From: Acanthaster planci
Lineage: Eukaryota; Echinodermata; Asteroidea; Valvatida; Acanthasteridae
Length of the DNA: 64,000 nucleotides
NCBI RefSeq assembly: GCF_001949145.1
Contig: NW_019091529.1
Span: 950,503-1,014,502 of the forward strand
Reading direction: 5' to 3'
Shown one piece after another: positions 61,001-64,000 of this stretch. The translations under genes were made by a program, and so were the position numbers. Position 1 is the first letter of the stretch. Each line of letters starts with the position of its first letter. Under the pieces are notes generated by a model. The model was not told the origin of the DNA, searched no databases, and was given only the letters and a program-made list of their open reading frames with translations.

Positions 61001-62434
61001 CTATAGACTTTGCACACAGATTTAACGATATTAGTCACTAAATGAAGTTCGATCTTTATGTCAGTTGCATCAAGGATTGACCCAAGATACCACATGATGT
61101 AGGTATTTTGATATCAATGATGATATCATTAGTATATTTATTATTGGTTTTTGAATAATTAATATTTGCCCATTGACTTTGCACATAGATTTTTAGGTTT
61201 ATTTTTCCAACTTACCAATTTTATATACGCATGGAACTTACACTGAAGGAACATCGTGAAGCATACAGGGGTCTCAGAACTAGTTCACTGTTGTAACGGT
61301 ATATCATGTGACATTTCACGTGACATTAAAGGTGTAATCTTTAAAGTACTGTAACTTCTAAAGTACATGTCCGATTGTGTTGAAACTTTGTATAGAACTT
61401 TAAAGTGAAGTATTCTAGAGGAATAGTGACCTCATGTTATGATGATAATATCACGTGACAAGTCACATGTCTTTAAAGGTGCACTCTCTAATGGCCTGTA
61501 TCGCTTGAAATGCATTGCAATTGCAATGCATTGATATCATGTGACACTATAGTTACCATCTTTAAAGTTCTTTATCTCCTGAAGTACACATCCAATCGTG
61601 TTGTAACTTTGCATGTAACTGGAAAACGAAGTATTTTACAGCAGTATTGATCTCATGTGATGATGACATCATGTGACAGGTCACGTGCCATTACAAGTTA
61701 TCCATTGCATACACGTCTGATCAGAATGGAATGTGCAACCTTTTAAAGATATTGTTCTTTTTCATTATAGATGCATCAAGGATGGACCCAAATAGTGATA
61801 TGATACAGTTAAAATGATGTCATGATGACATCGATGAATTTCTTAATGATTTTGGGTTTTTCTTTCAAATTGACTTTCTACACAGATATAAAGCCAATAT
61901 AGCCAATATTTTGGCAACTCAGCTGTATTCCCTGAAACTGTAAAATTATCATATAAAATCTATTAACTAATCTTTTATAATATGATTTGACTGAAACAGC
62001 AAACTCCGAAACAGCCTCTAGGTTTTTCTCTTTTTGGGGGTGTGTGTTTTGGGGGGAGATTTTGGTTTGGGGATCTGGTTTTGGTTTTGAGTTTTGTTTT
62101 GTTTTTTTGGGGGGGTGGTGGTTTTTCTCTTGGAGGTTGTTTTAAATTTATCGTGTCATAATAGTGGAAACAGCTTTTCTAAAGAAATTTGTTGGGTTGG
62201 CTGAGGGAGGCAGGGGCAGGCTGGGTTGGGTAGGTTGTTTGTAGTTATCACATGAATTGAAAACACTCAAAATTATTTCTCAGAATTTTTCTTATTCTTT
62301 ACTTCTTTGTTTCATAGTTGGCAATTGTACAGTTTTGCAGTTACAACATAAGAGTGTCTGCTGCCAAGGCGGTAAAGAAACAAAATGGGACAAAATGTCC
62401 AGAACTGTATGCATCGTTACAACTGTGCTTTCAG
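18903..62434 (+). CDS. CLN3-like: CLN3/battenin-like lysosomal membrane protein, multi-exon, 3' partial
   Basis: CLN3 proteins are multi-spanning late-endosome/lysosome membrane proteins; loss in humans causes Batten disease. Ten exons join in phase: 18903-19025, 21182-21261, 29768-29835, 36199-36273, 37984-38036, 45513-45547, 51406-51512, [candidate 52040-52088], 56562-56728, 57432-57634, 62318-62434. Landmarks are [20 protein letters not shown] (first membrane helix, matching the CLN3 GFWLLGLCNN region), [12 protein letters not shown] and [19 protein letters not shown] (CLN3 SSGTGGAGLLGAL region), a hydrophilic loop with EATPLLEN resembling the lysosomal dileucine signal, and [10 protein letters not shown] entering a later helix. 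Introns are 0.7-8.5 kb and packed with mobile elements. The C-terminal third lies outside the window. A related CLN3 paralogue cannot be excluded. Confidence 0.8.
19026..21181 (+). other. CLN3-like intron 1
   Basis: 2.2 kb from GTAAGC to CTCTAATAG. No gene is seen inside. CTGCACCAATTCTGC is duplicated at about 19191-19231, and TACATGTA-type palindromes occur repeatedly. Short frames on both strands show no motif. Confidence 0.65.
21182..21261 (+). CDS. CLN3-like exon 2 (first membrane helix)
   Basis: Encodes [20 protein letters not shown] and ANTIVG, 80 bases, entering in phase 0 and leaving in phase 2 at GGAAG|GTAAAG. The GFFLLGLC...Y..M..AA pattern is the strongest N-terminal CLN3 signature in the window. 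Confidence 0.85.
21729..22310 (+). mobile_element. TTAA MITE copy 1
   Basis: Starts TTCACCACTCGCTGCCGG (first target site decayed from TTAA) and ends CAGGCAGGAAGTGGTTAA at 22310, about 580 bases. The interior is shared with copies at 22391, 24296 and, inverted, 28730. No coding capacity is seen, so it is a non-autonomous DNA transposon. Confidence 0.75.
22391..22947 (+). mobile_element. TTAA MITE copy 2, complete
   Basis: 557 bases from TTAACCACTTGCTGCCAGG to CCGGCAGCAAGAGGTTAA, that is, intact TTAA duplications with terminal inverted repeats of about 14 bases (CC[A/T]CTTGCTGCC[A/G]G). The TTAA target and CC-starting ends point to piggyBac-type mobilisation. It is the best copy of the family in the window. 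Confidence 0.85.
22948..24295 (+). other. Intron 2 sequence without a recognised gene
   Basis: Between MITE copies 2 and 3. It is AT-rich with several TACATGTA palindromes. No splice-consistent exon or transposon protein is readable. Confidence 0.5.
24296..24850 (+). mobile_element. TTAA MITE copy 3, right end decayed
   Basis: Left end TTAACCACTTCAGGCTGGGG. The interior is collinear with copies 1 and 2 (TTTTCAAAATTCTTTAAGAATT, the CCGCAGTATTTCAGCCAGACC region, GGTTTACTGTTTCAAAA). The right terminal repeat is not recognisable past about 24790. Confidence 0.65.
24851..25960 (+). other. Intron 2 sequence without a recognised gene
   Basis: Bases between MITE copy 3 and the Penelope-like element. 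Frames are short and motif-free. ACATGTACATGT palindromes recur at 25172-25210 and 25660-25680. Confidence 0.45.
25962..26030 (-). ncRNA. Hairpin plus hammerhead-like motif, copy A
   Basis: On the minus strand, in order: CTGAAGAC (26025-26018), a stem CGGACAG/CTGTCCG (25997-26003 with 26012-26018) and AAAAGTC, resembling the CUGANGA-stem-GAAA core of a small hammerhead ribozyme with one or two departures. A perfect hairpin GGTTCT-TTTC-AGAACC follows (25977-25962) and then ACCACA-like bases, which also resembles the histone mRNA 3' stem-loop. A second copy lies at 38478. Hammerhead motifs are known in Penelope-like elements, but this one is on the strand opposite to the adjacent element. Catalysis is doubtful. 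Confidence 0.4.
25990..28720 (+). mobile_element. Penelope-like retroelement, decayed
   Basis: One collinear but interrupted coding region runs to 28655, with the order typical of Penelope-like elements: N-terminal domain, reverse transcriptase, GIY-YIG endonuclease. The boundaries are uncertain. The 3' side runs directly into an inverted MITE copy at about 28730, and a hairpin/hammerhead-like motif sits at the 5' edge. It lies inside intron 2 of the CLN3-like gene in the same orientation. Confidence 0.85.
26160..28655 (+). pseudogene. Penelope-like reverse transcriptase/GIY-YIG protein, broken
   Basis: Segments in order: N-terminal helical region (26215-26430, [18 protein letters not shown]); a middle segment (26817-27320, [20 protein letters not shown]; ends TPLRPVVA); RT fingers and palm (27330-27900, [38 protein letters not shown], and the catalytic box [14 protein letters not shown]); then [19 protein letters not shown] (about 27945-28005). 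The end has [20 protein letters not shown] (about 28368-28428), the GIY-YIG nuclease signature, and terminates NISDIWHP at 28655. At least five stops or frameshifts interrupt it. The YVDD box and nuclease core are intact in sequence but not in one frame. Confidence 0.9.
28728..29155 (-). mobile_element. TTAA MITE copy 4, inverted and truncated
   Basis: Reverse-complement match to the interior of copies 1-3: GTTTTGAAACAGTATACCAT, GGATTACCACCGGGGACAAA, GCAGGCCTGGCTGAAATACT, and GAATTTTGAAAACAAAAAAA. It lacks its left terminal repeat where the Penelope-like element ends, so one insertion may have cut the other. Confidence 0.7.
29156..29767 (+). other. End of intron 2, no gene
   Basis: Two related stretches (about 29265-29300 and 29550-29590) share AACACCCCTC[CT][AG]GTCA, and a similar CAAACACCCCCATCCATTTT lies at 63745. 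This may be a dispersed repeat. No coding potential is seen. Confidence 0.4.
29768..29835 (+). CDS. CLN3-like exon 3
   Basis: Acceptor TTCTTCACAG|C and donor AAA|A-GTAAGT. Enters in phase 2, leaves in phase 1. Encodes [20 protein letters not shown] and VK, corresponding to the CLN3 stretch at the end of the first lumenal loop and the start of helix 2 (the VLLADILPTLVIK region). Confidence 0.7.
29836..31773 (+). other. Intron 3, left part
   Basis: No gene is seen before the piggyBac left TTAA. Short frames lack motifs. Confidence 0.5.
31774..34904 (-). mobile_element. piggyBac element with TTAA duplications and TIRs
   Basis: The left edge TTAACCCCTTGACGGCAGGA (31774) and the right edge, whose complement is TTAACCCCTTCACGACAGA (ending 34904), form terminal inverted repeats matching at about 13 of 15 bases next to TTAA on both sides. 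The enclosed minus-strand transposase belongs to the piggyBac family, which targets TTAA. Total 3.1 kb. About 1 kb of non-coding DNA lies between the left end and the transposase stop. Confidence 0.9.
32761..34384 (-). pseudogene. piggyBac-type DDD transposase, few frame breaks
   Basis: Cut-and-paste transposase. The start is [20 protein letters not shown] (34384) with the usual acidic-serine N-terminus, then [34 protein letters not shown] and [12 protein letters not shown]. Frame breaks near 33795, 33580 and 33350 separate the core pieces. Catalytic aspartates are visible in [23 protein letters not shown] and [11 protein letters not shown]. The tail [19 protein letters not shown] then ALCPPP is the C-terminal Cys-rich finger, reached after a single TGA at 32878; the final stop is at 32761. 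The low number of lesions indicates a younger copy than the Polinton. Confidence 0.92.
34905..36198 (+). other. Intron 3, right part
   Basis: Contains one strong foldback (35038-35165, listed separately). Otherwise no gene or transposon protein is seen. Confidence 0.5.
35038..35165. repeat. Foldback with 37-bp arms
   Basis: TTGCCTGCTGTGACGGGGTC onward (35038-35074) is inverted at 35128-35165 (ending GACCCCTTCACAGCAGGCAA) with a few mismatches and a 53-base loop. This is consistent with a miniature foldback transposon or a transcript hairpin. Confidence 0.85.
36199..36273 (+). CDS. CLN3-like exon 4
   Basis: Acceptor TTCTTTCAG|AT and donor TCT|G-GTAAGT, phase 1 to 1. Encodes [20 protein letters not shown] and IMLS, a membrane helix with a basic turn, matching the CLN3 lumenal-side segment before the S-G-I helix. 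Confidence 0.75.
36274..37983 (+). other. CLN3-like intron 4
   Basis: 1.7 kb, AT-rich, with TACATGTACATGTA runs at about 37830-37850. No gene is seen. Confidence 0.6.
37984..38036 (+). CDS. CLN3-like exon 5
   Basis: Acceptor CTTCAG|GA and donor ATT|GTAAGT, phase 1 to 0. With the previous exon it encodes [19 protein letters not shown], matching the CLN3 SGICAAGSFVLVAF helix. Vertebrate CLN3 has about ten more residues before the next conserved segment, so a further small exon could exist in intron 5. Confidence 0.75.
38478..38545 (-). ncRNA. Hairpin plus hammerhead-like motif, copy B
   Basis: Same arrangement as copy A: minus-strand CCTGATGT, a stem CGGACT/AGTCCG (38513-38518 with 38527-38532), AAATGTC, then the identical GGTTCTTTTCAGAACC hairpin (38493-38478) followed by CACA. 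Stem bases differ between the copies while pairing is kept (CGGACAG against CGGACT), which argues for RNA structure. No retroelement coding sequence is seen beside it, so it may be a solo terminal repeat. Confidence 0.4.
38546..39103 (+). other. Intron 5, left part
   Basis: No recognised gene. AT-rich with ATACATGTA palindromes; it leads into the SWIM/YqaJ relic. Confidence 0.45.
39104..41850 (+). pseudogene. SWIM zinc finger / YqaJ-type exonuclease protein, spliced relic
   Basis: The family joins a SWIM zinc finger to a YqaJ-like (lambda-exonuclease fold) domain and is repeated in many invertebrate genomes. Order: [19 protein letters not shown] and VQYPDIF (39170-39310); [20 protein letters not shown] (about 39475-39535); SWIM motif [20 protein letters not shown] (about 39980-40040); [20 protein letters not shown] (40650-40710); [12 protein letters not shown] (40887-40923); ICYPPH (about 41020); ATR|WGCKHE across an intron; [20 protein letters not shown] (about 41525-41585, with the E-I-K nuclease motif); and [18 protein letters not shown] (about 41675-41730). 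Introns are visible at about 39580-39892, 40319-40604, 40748-40872 and 41060-41373. Several stops show it is decayed. It lies in CLN3-like intron 5. Confidence 0.8.
39309..39458. repeat. Small TTAA-flanked insertion inside the SWIM/YqaJ relic
   Basis: TTAACCCCTTTGCGCTGGGA at 39309 and CACAGTGAAAGGG at about 39443 look like terminal inverted repeats of a 150-bp MITE. It interrupts the reading between VQYPDIF and LKAYKSL, which are adjacent in the family. The right TTAA is not preserved. The left end resembles that of the piggyBac (TTAACCCCTTGACGGCAGG). Confidence 0.5.
41851..42889 (+). other. Intron 5, between two relics
   Basis: No gene is recognised. An open frame at 42001-42186 has no motif. 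Confidence 0.45.
42890..44010 (-). pseudogene. Harbinger/HARBI1-like DDE transposase, broken
   Basis: DDE_Tnp_4-type nuclease. The minus-strand order is an N-terminal helical part (43798-43553, [20 protein letters not shown] then [18 protein letters not shown]), the core (43444-43082, [50 protein letters not shown] and [14 protein letters not shown]), and [20 protein letters not shown] with [13 protein letters not shown] to the stop at 42894. The second aspartate (LADWGFD) and the glutamate (HVERVIG) are visible; the first aspartate before FEIFCER appears lost. Several stops or frameshifts are present. Terminal repeats and the 3-bp target duplication were not found. Upstream 44010-43800 has weak matching frames. 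Confidence 0.8.
44011..45512 (+). other. Intron 5, right part
   Basis: No gene recognised. The upstream part may contain the first exon and terminal repeat of the Harbinger-like element (a histidine/serine-rich frame near 44200 is unconvincing). Confidence 0.4.
45513..45547 (+). CDS. CLN3-like exon 6 (35-base microexon)
   Basis: Acceptor GTTAACAG|GTA and donor GAAAA|GTAAGTG, phase 0 to 2. Encodes [11 protein letters not shown], equivalent to the CLN3 VVFASISSGLGE stretch. Being so short it rests on phase agreement with both neighbours and on the S-x-x-x-GE pattern. Confidence 0.65.
45548..46080 (+). other. Intron 6, left part
   Basis: No gene recognised. Confidence 0.4.
46081..46445. repeat. 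ACTAGT-rich repeat segment
   Basis: GACTAGT, CTAGTCAAG and related six-to-eight-base palindromes occur about nine times in 360 bases, with two related 40-base blocks (CCAATCCGGACATGC and CCACTCCGGACATGC). The same motif borders the inner ends of the long inverted repeat at 48000-48080 and 50090-50130, so this may be a decayed relative of that element. Confidence 0.6.
46446..47189 (+). other. Intron 6, between repeats
   Basis: No gene recognised; AT-rich. Confidence 0.4.
47190..48085 (+). repeat. Left arm of long inverted repeat
   Basis: Collinear inverted partner of 50080-50925. The open frame inside (47218-47451) is not kept in the other arm and is not treated as a gene. Confidence 0.8.
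48086..49315 (-). pseudogene. Non-LTR retrotransposon endonuclease/linker fragment
   Basis: The apurinic-like endonuclease of a LINE-type ORF2. Minus-strand order: [13 protein letters not shown] (49280-49240), [20 protein letters not shown], then after a frameshift [14 protein letters not shown] (about 48950) and [13 protein letters not shown] (48795-48757), the GDFN and SDH motifs of this nuclease. Next come RHTNDKP and, past a break, a linker region (48367-48086, [20 protein letters not shown]). The reverse transcriptase domain that should follow is absent, cut off by the left inverted-repeat arm. Resemblance is to CR1/L2/jockey-group elements; the clade is not certain. Confidence 0.75.
49316..49800. 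repeat. CCATTTGAA/CCAATTGAA repeat block
   Basis: Dense short motifs CCAATTGA and CCATTTGA occur about 25 times. Within 49437-49700 there are about four degenerate units of 60-70 bases, each CCATTTGAA...GAGGAAAACAAACAG-AGAGAAAAA. Frames through it are artefacts. Confidence 0.75.
49801..50079. other. Spacer inside the long-inverted-repeat unit
   Basis: No motif recognised. It may belong to the 5' part of the inserted non-LTR element. Confidence 0.35.
50080..50925 (-). repeat. Right arm of long inverted repeat
   Basis: Inverted partner of 47190-48085. It ends AAGGAATTGTTCCTTTT at about 50918. Confidence 0.8.
50926..51405 (+). other. End of intron 6
   Basis: No gene recognised before the CTCCCTCAG acceptor. 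Confidence 0.45.
51406..51512 (+). CDS. CLN3-like exon 7
   Basis: Acceptor GCTCCCTCAG|T and donor TTC|G-GTGAGTG, phase 2 to 1. Encodes [20 protein letters not shown] then [16 protein letters not shown]-x-SG-x-G-x-AGLLGA is the clearest CLN3 motif in the window. Confidence 0.88.
52040..52088 (+). CDS. Candidate CLN3-like linking exon
   Basis: Exon 7 leaves in phase 1, but the next recognised exon must be entered in phase 2, so an exon with length of form 3n+1 is missing. This 49-base open segment (acceptor TTTGGTTTCAAG|GT, donor GATAA|GTAAGT) fits exactly and encodes a polar loop, [16 protein letters not shown]. The CLN3 loop at this place is about 13 residues. The residues show no clear similarity, so this is a candidate only. 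Confidence 0.4.
52089..53150 (+). other. Intron sequence with a TTAA MITE end fragment
   Basis: About 52612-52750 (GACCACTTGCTGCCGGGGAG, then CTTGTAACAAAAGACTG and AAAGACCAGGCTGCTGGGAA) matches the ends of the TTAA MITE family in inverted order with the middle missing. A TACATGTA-rich stretch follows at 52790-52870. No gene is seen. Confidence 0.5.
53235..53880. repeat. Tandem repeat of about 155-160 bases, four copies
   Basis: Each unit contains TCACGTGACTTGTCA, TCAGGTCAAT, GGTCTCAAACCCTTCCCTCT, AGCTATATACAAAA-TTCAAGC and AATCGGACATGTA-TTCGC. Copies begin near 53295, 53447, 53591 and 53724, the last degraded. Related words (GTCACGTGAC, CCGATTGTGTTGAAACTTTG) recur at 61300-61700. The open frame at 53158-53403 is a product of the repeat. 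Confidence 0.8.
53881..56561 (+). other. Intron DNA with GGTGTCRGACGTAC motifs
   Basis: No gene is recognised. GTGTCAGACGTAC, GGTGTCGGACGTACA and GTGTCGGATGTACA occur at about 54006, 54201, 54220, 55343, 55360 and 55502. Otherwise AT-rich. Confidence 0.5.
56562..56728 (+). CDS. CLN3-like exon 9 (helix and lumen/cytosol loop with dileucine motif)
   Basis: Acceptor TTACTTGTAG|G and donor ACCACAG|GTAATT, phase 2 to 1. Encodes [20 protein letters not shown] (membrane helix), then a polar loop ending [15 protein letters not shown]. The acidic-dileucine form E-x-x-x-LL corresponds in position to the lysosomal sorting signal of vertebrate CLN3. Confidence 0.82.
56729..57431 (+). other. CLN3-like intron 9
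   Basis: 0.7 kb; no gene. The open frame 56793-57179 is AT-driven, hydrophobic and without motif. Confidence 0.6.
57432..57634 (+). CDS. CLN3-like exon 10
   Basis: Acceptor ATTTTAG|AT and donor CAAT|GTAAGT, phase 1 to 0. Encodes the rest of the polar cytosolic loop ([35 protein letters not shown]) and re-enters the membrane at [14 protein letters not shown], parallel to the CLN3 LRERWTVFKGLLWYIVPL segment. Confidence 0.8.
57840..58080. repeat. Four ~50-base units with GCTGTTTCGGCAA foldbacks
   Basis: Units at about 57875, 57928, 57974 and 58024 each read TTTAGCTGTTTCGGCAAC-x-GCTG-AACAGC-TTTGCTTTTCTGATTTTT, an inner hairpin (GCTGTTTC/GAAACAGC) plus a poly-T stretch. They generate lysine-rich frames on the minus strand that are not genes. 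Confidence 0.85.
58936..58939. other. Four unknown bases (assembly gap)
   Basis: NNNN inside the repeat array. The true distance may differ, since repeat copies can collapse here. Confidence 0.95.
60037..60037. other. One unknown base
   Basis: A single N inside the repeat array. Confidence 0.95.
62318..62434 (+). CDS. CLN3-like exon 11
   Basis: Acceptor TTTGTTTCATAG|TTG and donor TTTCAG|GTATGT, phase 0 to 0, 39 codons, open. Encodes [20 protein letters not shown] and [13 protein letters not shown]. Placement, phase and the helix-completing start agree with CLN3, where the next segments are a membrane helix and a Y-Q-M-L-Y-Q-A-G-like stretch (compare [11 protein letters not shown]). Sequence similarity is weaker than in exons 2, 7 and 9. 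Confidence 0.6.
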
Positions 62435-64000
62435 GTATGTTTTGACATAAATTTATGATACTGCATGTATTTCCTGTTTCCTCGTTTAGTGATGTTAATT
62501 CTTTGGCATTTCACAGCATTTTACAATAGTTTGCAACAGTAGACTCTTGTGTCAGCCATTAACTGTTTCCCATGATACAAACAGCGGCATTGATTTTAAA
62601 AGAGGCAAAATATATAAGACCTGTTTAATGAAAATAAGCTGTATATATCTGTTTCATTTCCATAGGGTAGCCTTGTCAGTAAAAAAAAAAAGTGCTATTT
62701 TCAGGGGCCCTGACTAGCCTTTGATCAGGGTGTCCGTGGCAAAATGGATAGTCAAGACCACACGATGAACTGCATACAAGCCCCAAATTAACAATGAAGT
62801 AGCCGAGGACTGTGCGCGCCATTGCAAGCGGCTCGCACAGGGCTTGGAGCTTTGTTTCCAGTGGTTTATCTGAATTATTCAATTGCTAATGTTAATGAAT
62901 TATTCCTATTTGTCTGAACCAATAGTGTTTTGGGGCTTAAGTTGTCCAAGCGTGTCTGGGCTACTTACGTTCATGAAGTCTTTGCACAACGGTGCGGCCT
63001 GGTATTTAAAACTTTAGCTATATCCAGTTGAAAGATTGACCAATACATCTCGACCCTCCAAAACAGCCTTCGAGGCCAACATTTGCTGTGGTTTCAATTT
63101 GTCGACGGAATCCCTAGCTTCGGTGCTGCATGTTTGAGGCAATTCTGGAAGAGATCGTTATCCAGAGCTTACACCACTGCCGGAAAGGACACTGTATTGA
63201 ATATTTGTACCATTGTAATAATGAATAATTTATTACATACACGACAGAGGCGATCGTTTTGATTGGTGGAGACTAATATGCATACGCATATATTGTATCT
63301 GCTACCGAAACGGTAGCAAATGTAAAGAAAAACATAAGCTACATGGGGCAGAACTCCAAAGGCATGCAGGGCATGTGTGCGGTCGTCATGTAGTCTTTCT
63401 TCGTGCATTGTTTGTTTTTAAACTAGTCTCCTCCAGTTCCTCGCTCTTGAGCGACTATCCATTTCGACTAAACTTTGAAATTTAATACAACATTATTTAA
63501 AACAATTTAGTAAAGGGGAAAGATGAAACAAACTGAATGAGTCGAACAACACAGCAATTCTGTATGAAACATTCCTAAAATAACAAATGTTAATGGAATT
63601 AACAGCTGATAATTAGAATAATGAAATAAATATAAAACATACAACTAAAAGAACCAGAAAAGAGTGACAATAAATGCTCAAGAACAAAACTTCAAATGAG
63701 GATGTTAAAATTGAGTTTGTTTCAAAACTTTGCTTTCATTTTCCCAAACACCCCCATCCATTTTATGGTATATTCCTTTTGAAAGTTGTCCGATAGAGTC
63801 CCTTTCAATGAACGTGATTTGCACGTGGCACGTGCACACAAACTCCTGACTAATCAAACCCGATTAAACTGTCTCAAATCCATGTGCCAGCATGTGATTT
63901 TAAGTGGGTGTTATCAAATGTTAACACACGGTTACGTGACGTGTTGCAACCAATAGGAATAGAAAAACTGTCTCAGTTATTTATGATTAAAAATTAAATC
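62435..64000 (+). other. Start of next CLN3-like intron, no gene seen
   Basis: The gene continues beyond the window. I find no further phase-compatible exon. CAAACACCCCCATCCATTTT at about 63745 resembles the 29.3 kb repeat. Frames on the minus strand at 62676 and 63169 show no motif. Confidence 0.5.

Larger units (their letters stand above)
58085..62020. repeat. Satellite-like mosaic array with TGACGTCATGATGACGTCATC units
   Basis: Two unit types alternate. One begins CTTCCACCAGTCGACTTTGG and continues GATTGACTTCAAACTTGGCA and ATCCGAGGACGGTCCTAGAA (about 58105, 59636, 60849). The other reads AGCCCATTGACTTTGTACAC, CAAAGTTACAGCCAACAAAG and AATGACGTCATGATGACGTC (about 58570, 59035, 59205, 60180, 60455, 60615). 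Edges are marked by CCGAAACAGCTC-type motifs (59552, 60768, 61990) that complement the units at 57.84-58.08 kb. It fills most of intron 10. Unknown bases at 58936-58939 and 60037 show assembly difficulty. Confidence 0.8.

Overview
The window is animal genomic DNA, not prokaryotic. Coding sequence comes in short exons with GT/AG borders and kilobase introns, intergenic DNA is repeat-rich, and transposon fossils of at least six classes are present. The palindromes TACATGTA and TAGGCCTA recur everywhere. The mix of Polinton, Penelope-like, piggyBac, Harbinger-like, SWIM/YqaJ and non-LTR relics suggests a marine invertebrate, perhaps an echinoderm, hemichordate or amphioxus relative. That placement is inference.

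Layout. Bases 1-2990 are non-coding with several foldbacks and a short tandem array. About 2990-15760 is a decayed Maverick/Polinton (adintovirus-like) element. It holds protein-primed DNA polymerase B (+), then a retroviral-type integrase and a small membrane protein (-). Next comes a (+) block with a capsid-like protein, a packaging-ATPase remnant and several small membrane or structural proteins. A (-) block follows with a minor-capsid-like protein, a membrane/coiled-coil protein, other conserved small proteins and striking cysteine-lattice proteins. Nearly every large gene carries stops or frameshifts, so this copy cannot be functional as it stands. Bases 15760-18840 are intergenic.

About 18903 to beyond 62434 is one host gene on the + strand, a CLN3/battenin-like multi-spanning lysosomal membrane protein. 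Ten exons are well supported by splice sites and phase continuity, and one linking exon is a weaker candidate. The 3' end lies outside the window. Its introns hold the other elements: TTAA-flanked MITEs and a Penelope-like retroelement (intron 2), a piggyBac with TIRs and TTAA duplications (intron 3), a spliced SWIM/YqaJ nuclease relic and a Harbinger-like transposase relic (intron 5), a 3.7 kb long-inverted-repeat unit enclosing a non-LTR endonuclease fragment (intron 6), and satellite-like arrays (53.2-53.9 kb and 57.8-62.0 kb).

The best candidates for something less described are the Polinton cysteine-lattice proteins (CxxCxxC with a three-residue period), two copies of a hairpin plus hammerhead-like motif (one beside the Penelope element), the TTAA MITE family whose ends resemble the local piggyBac, the spliced YqaJ element, and the intron-10 array built from GCTGTTTCGG foldbacks and TGACGTCA-rich units. 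Family assignments rest on recognition of protein motifs without a database search.
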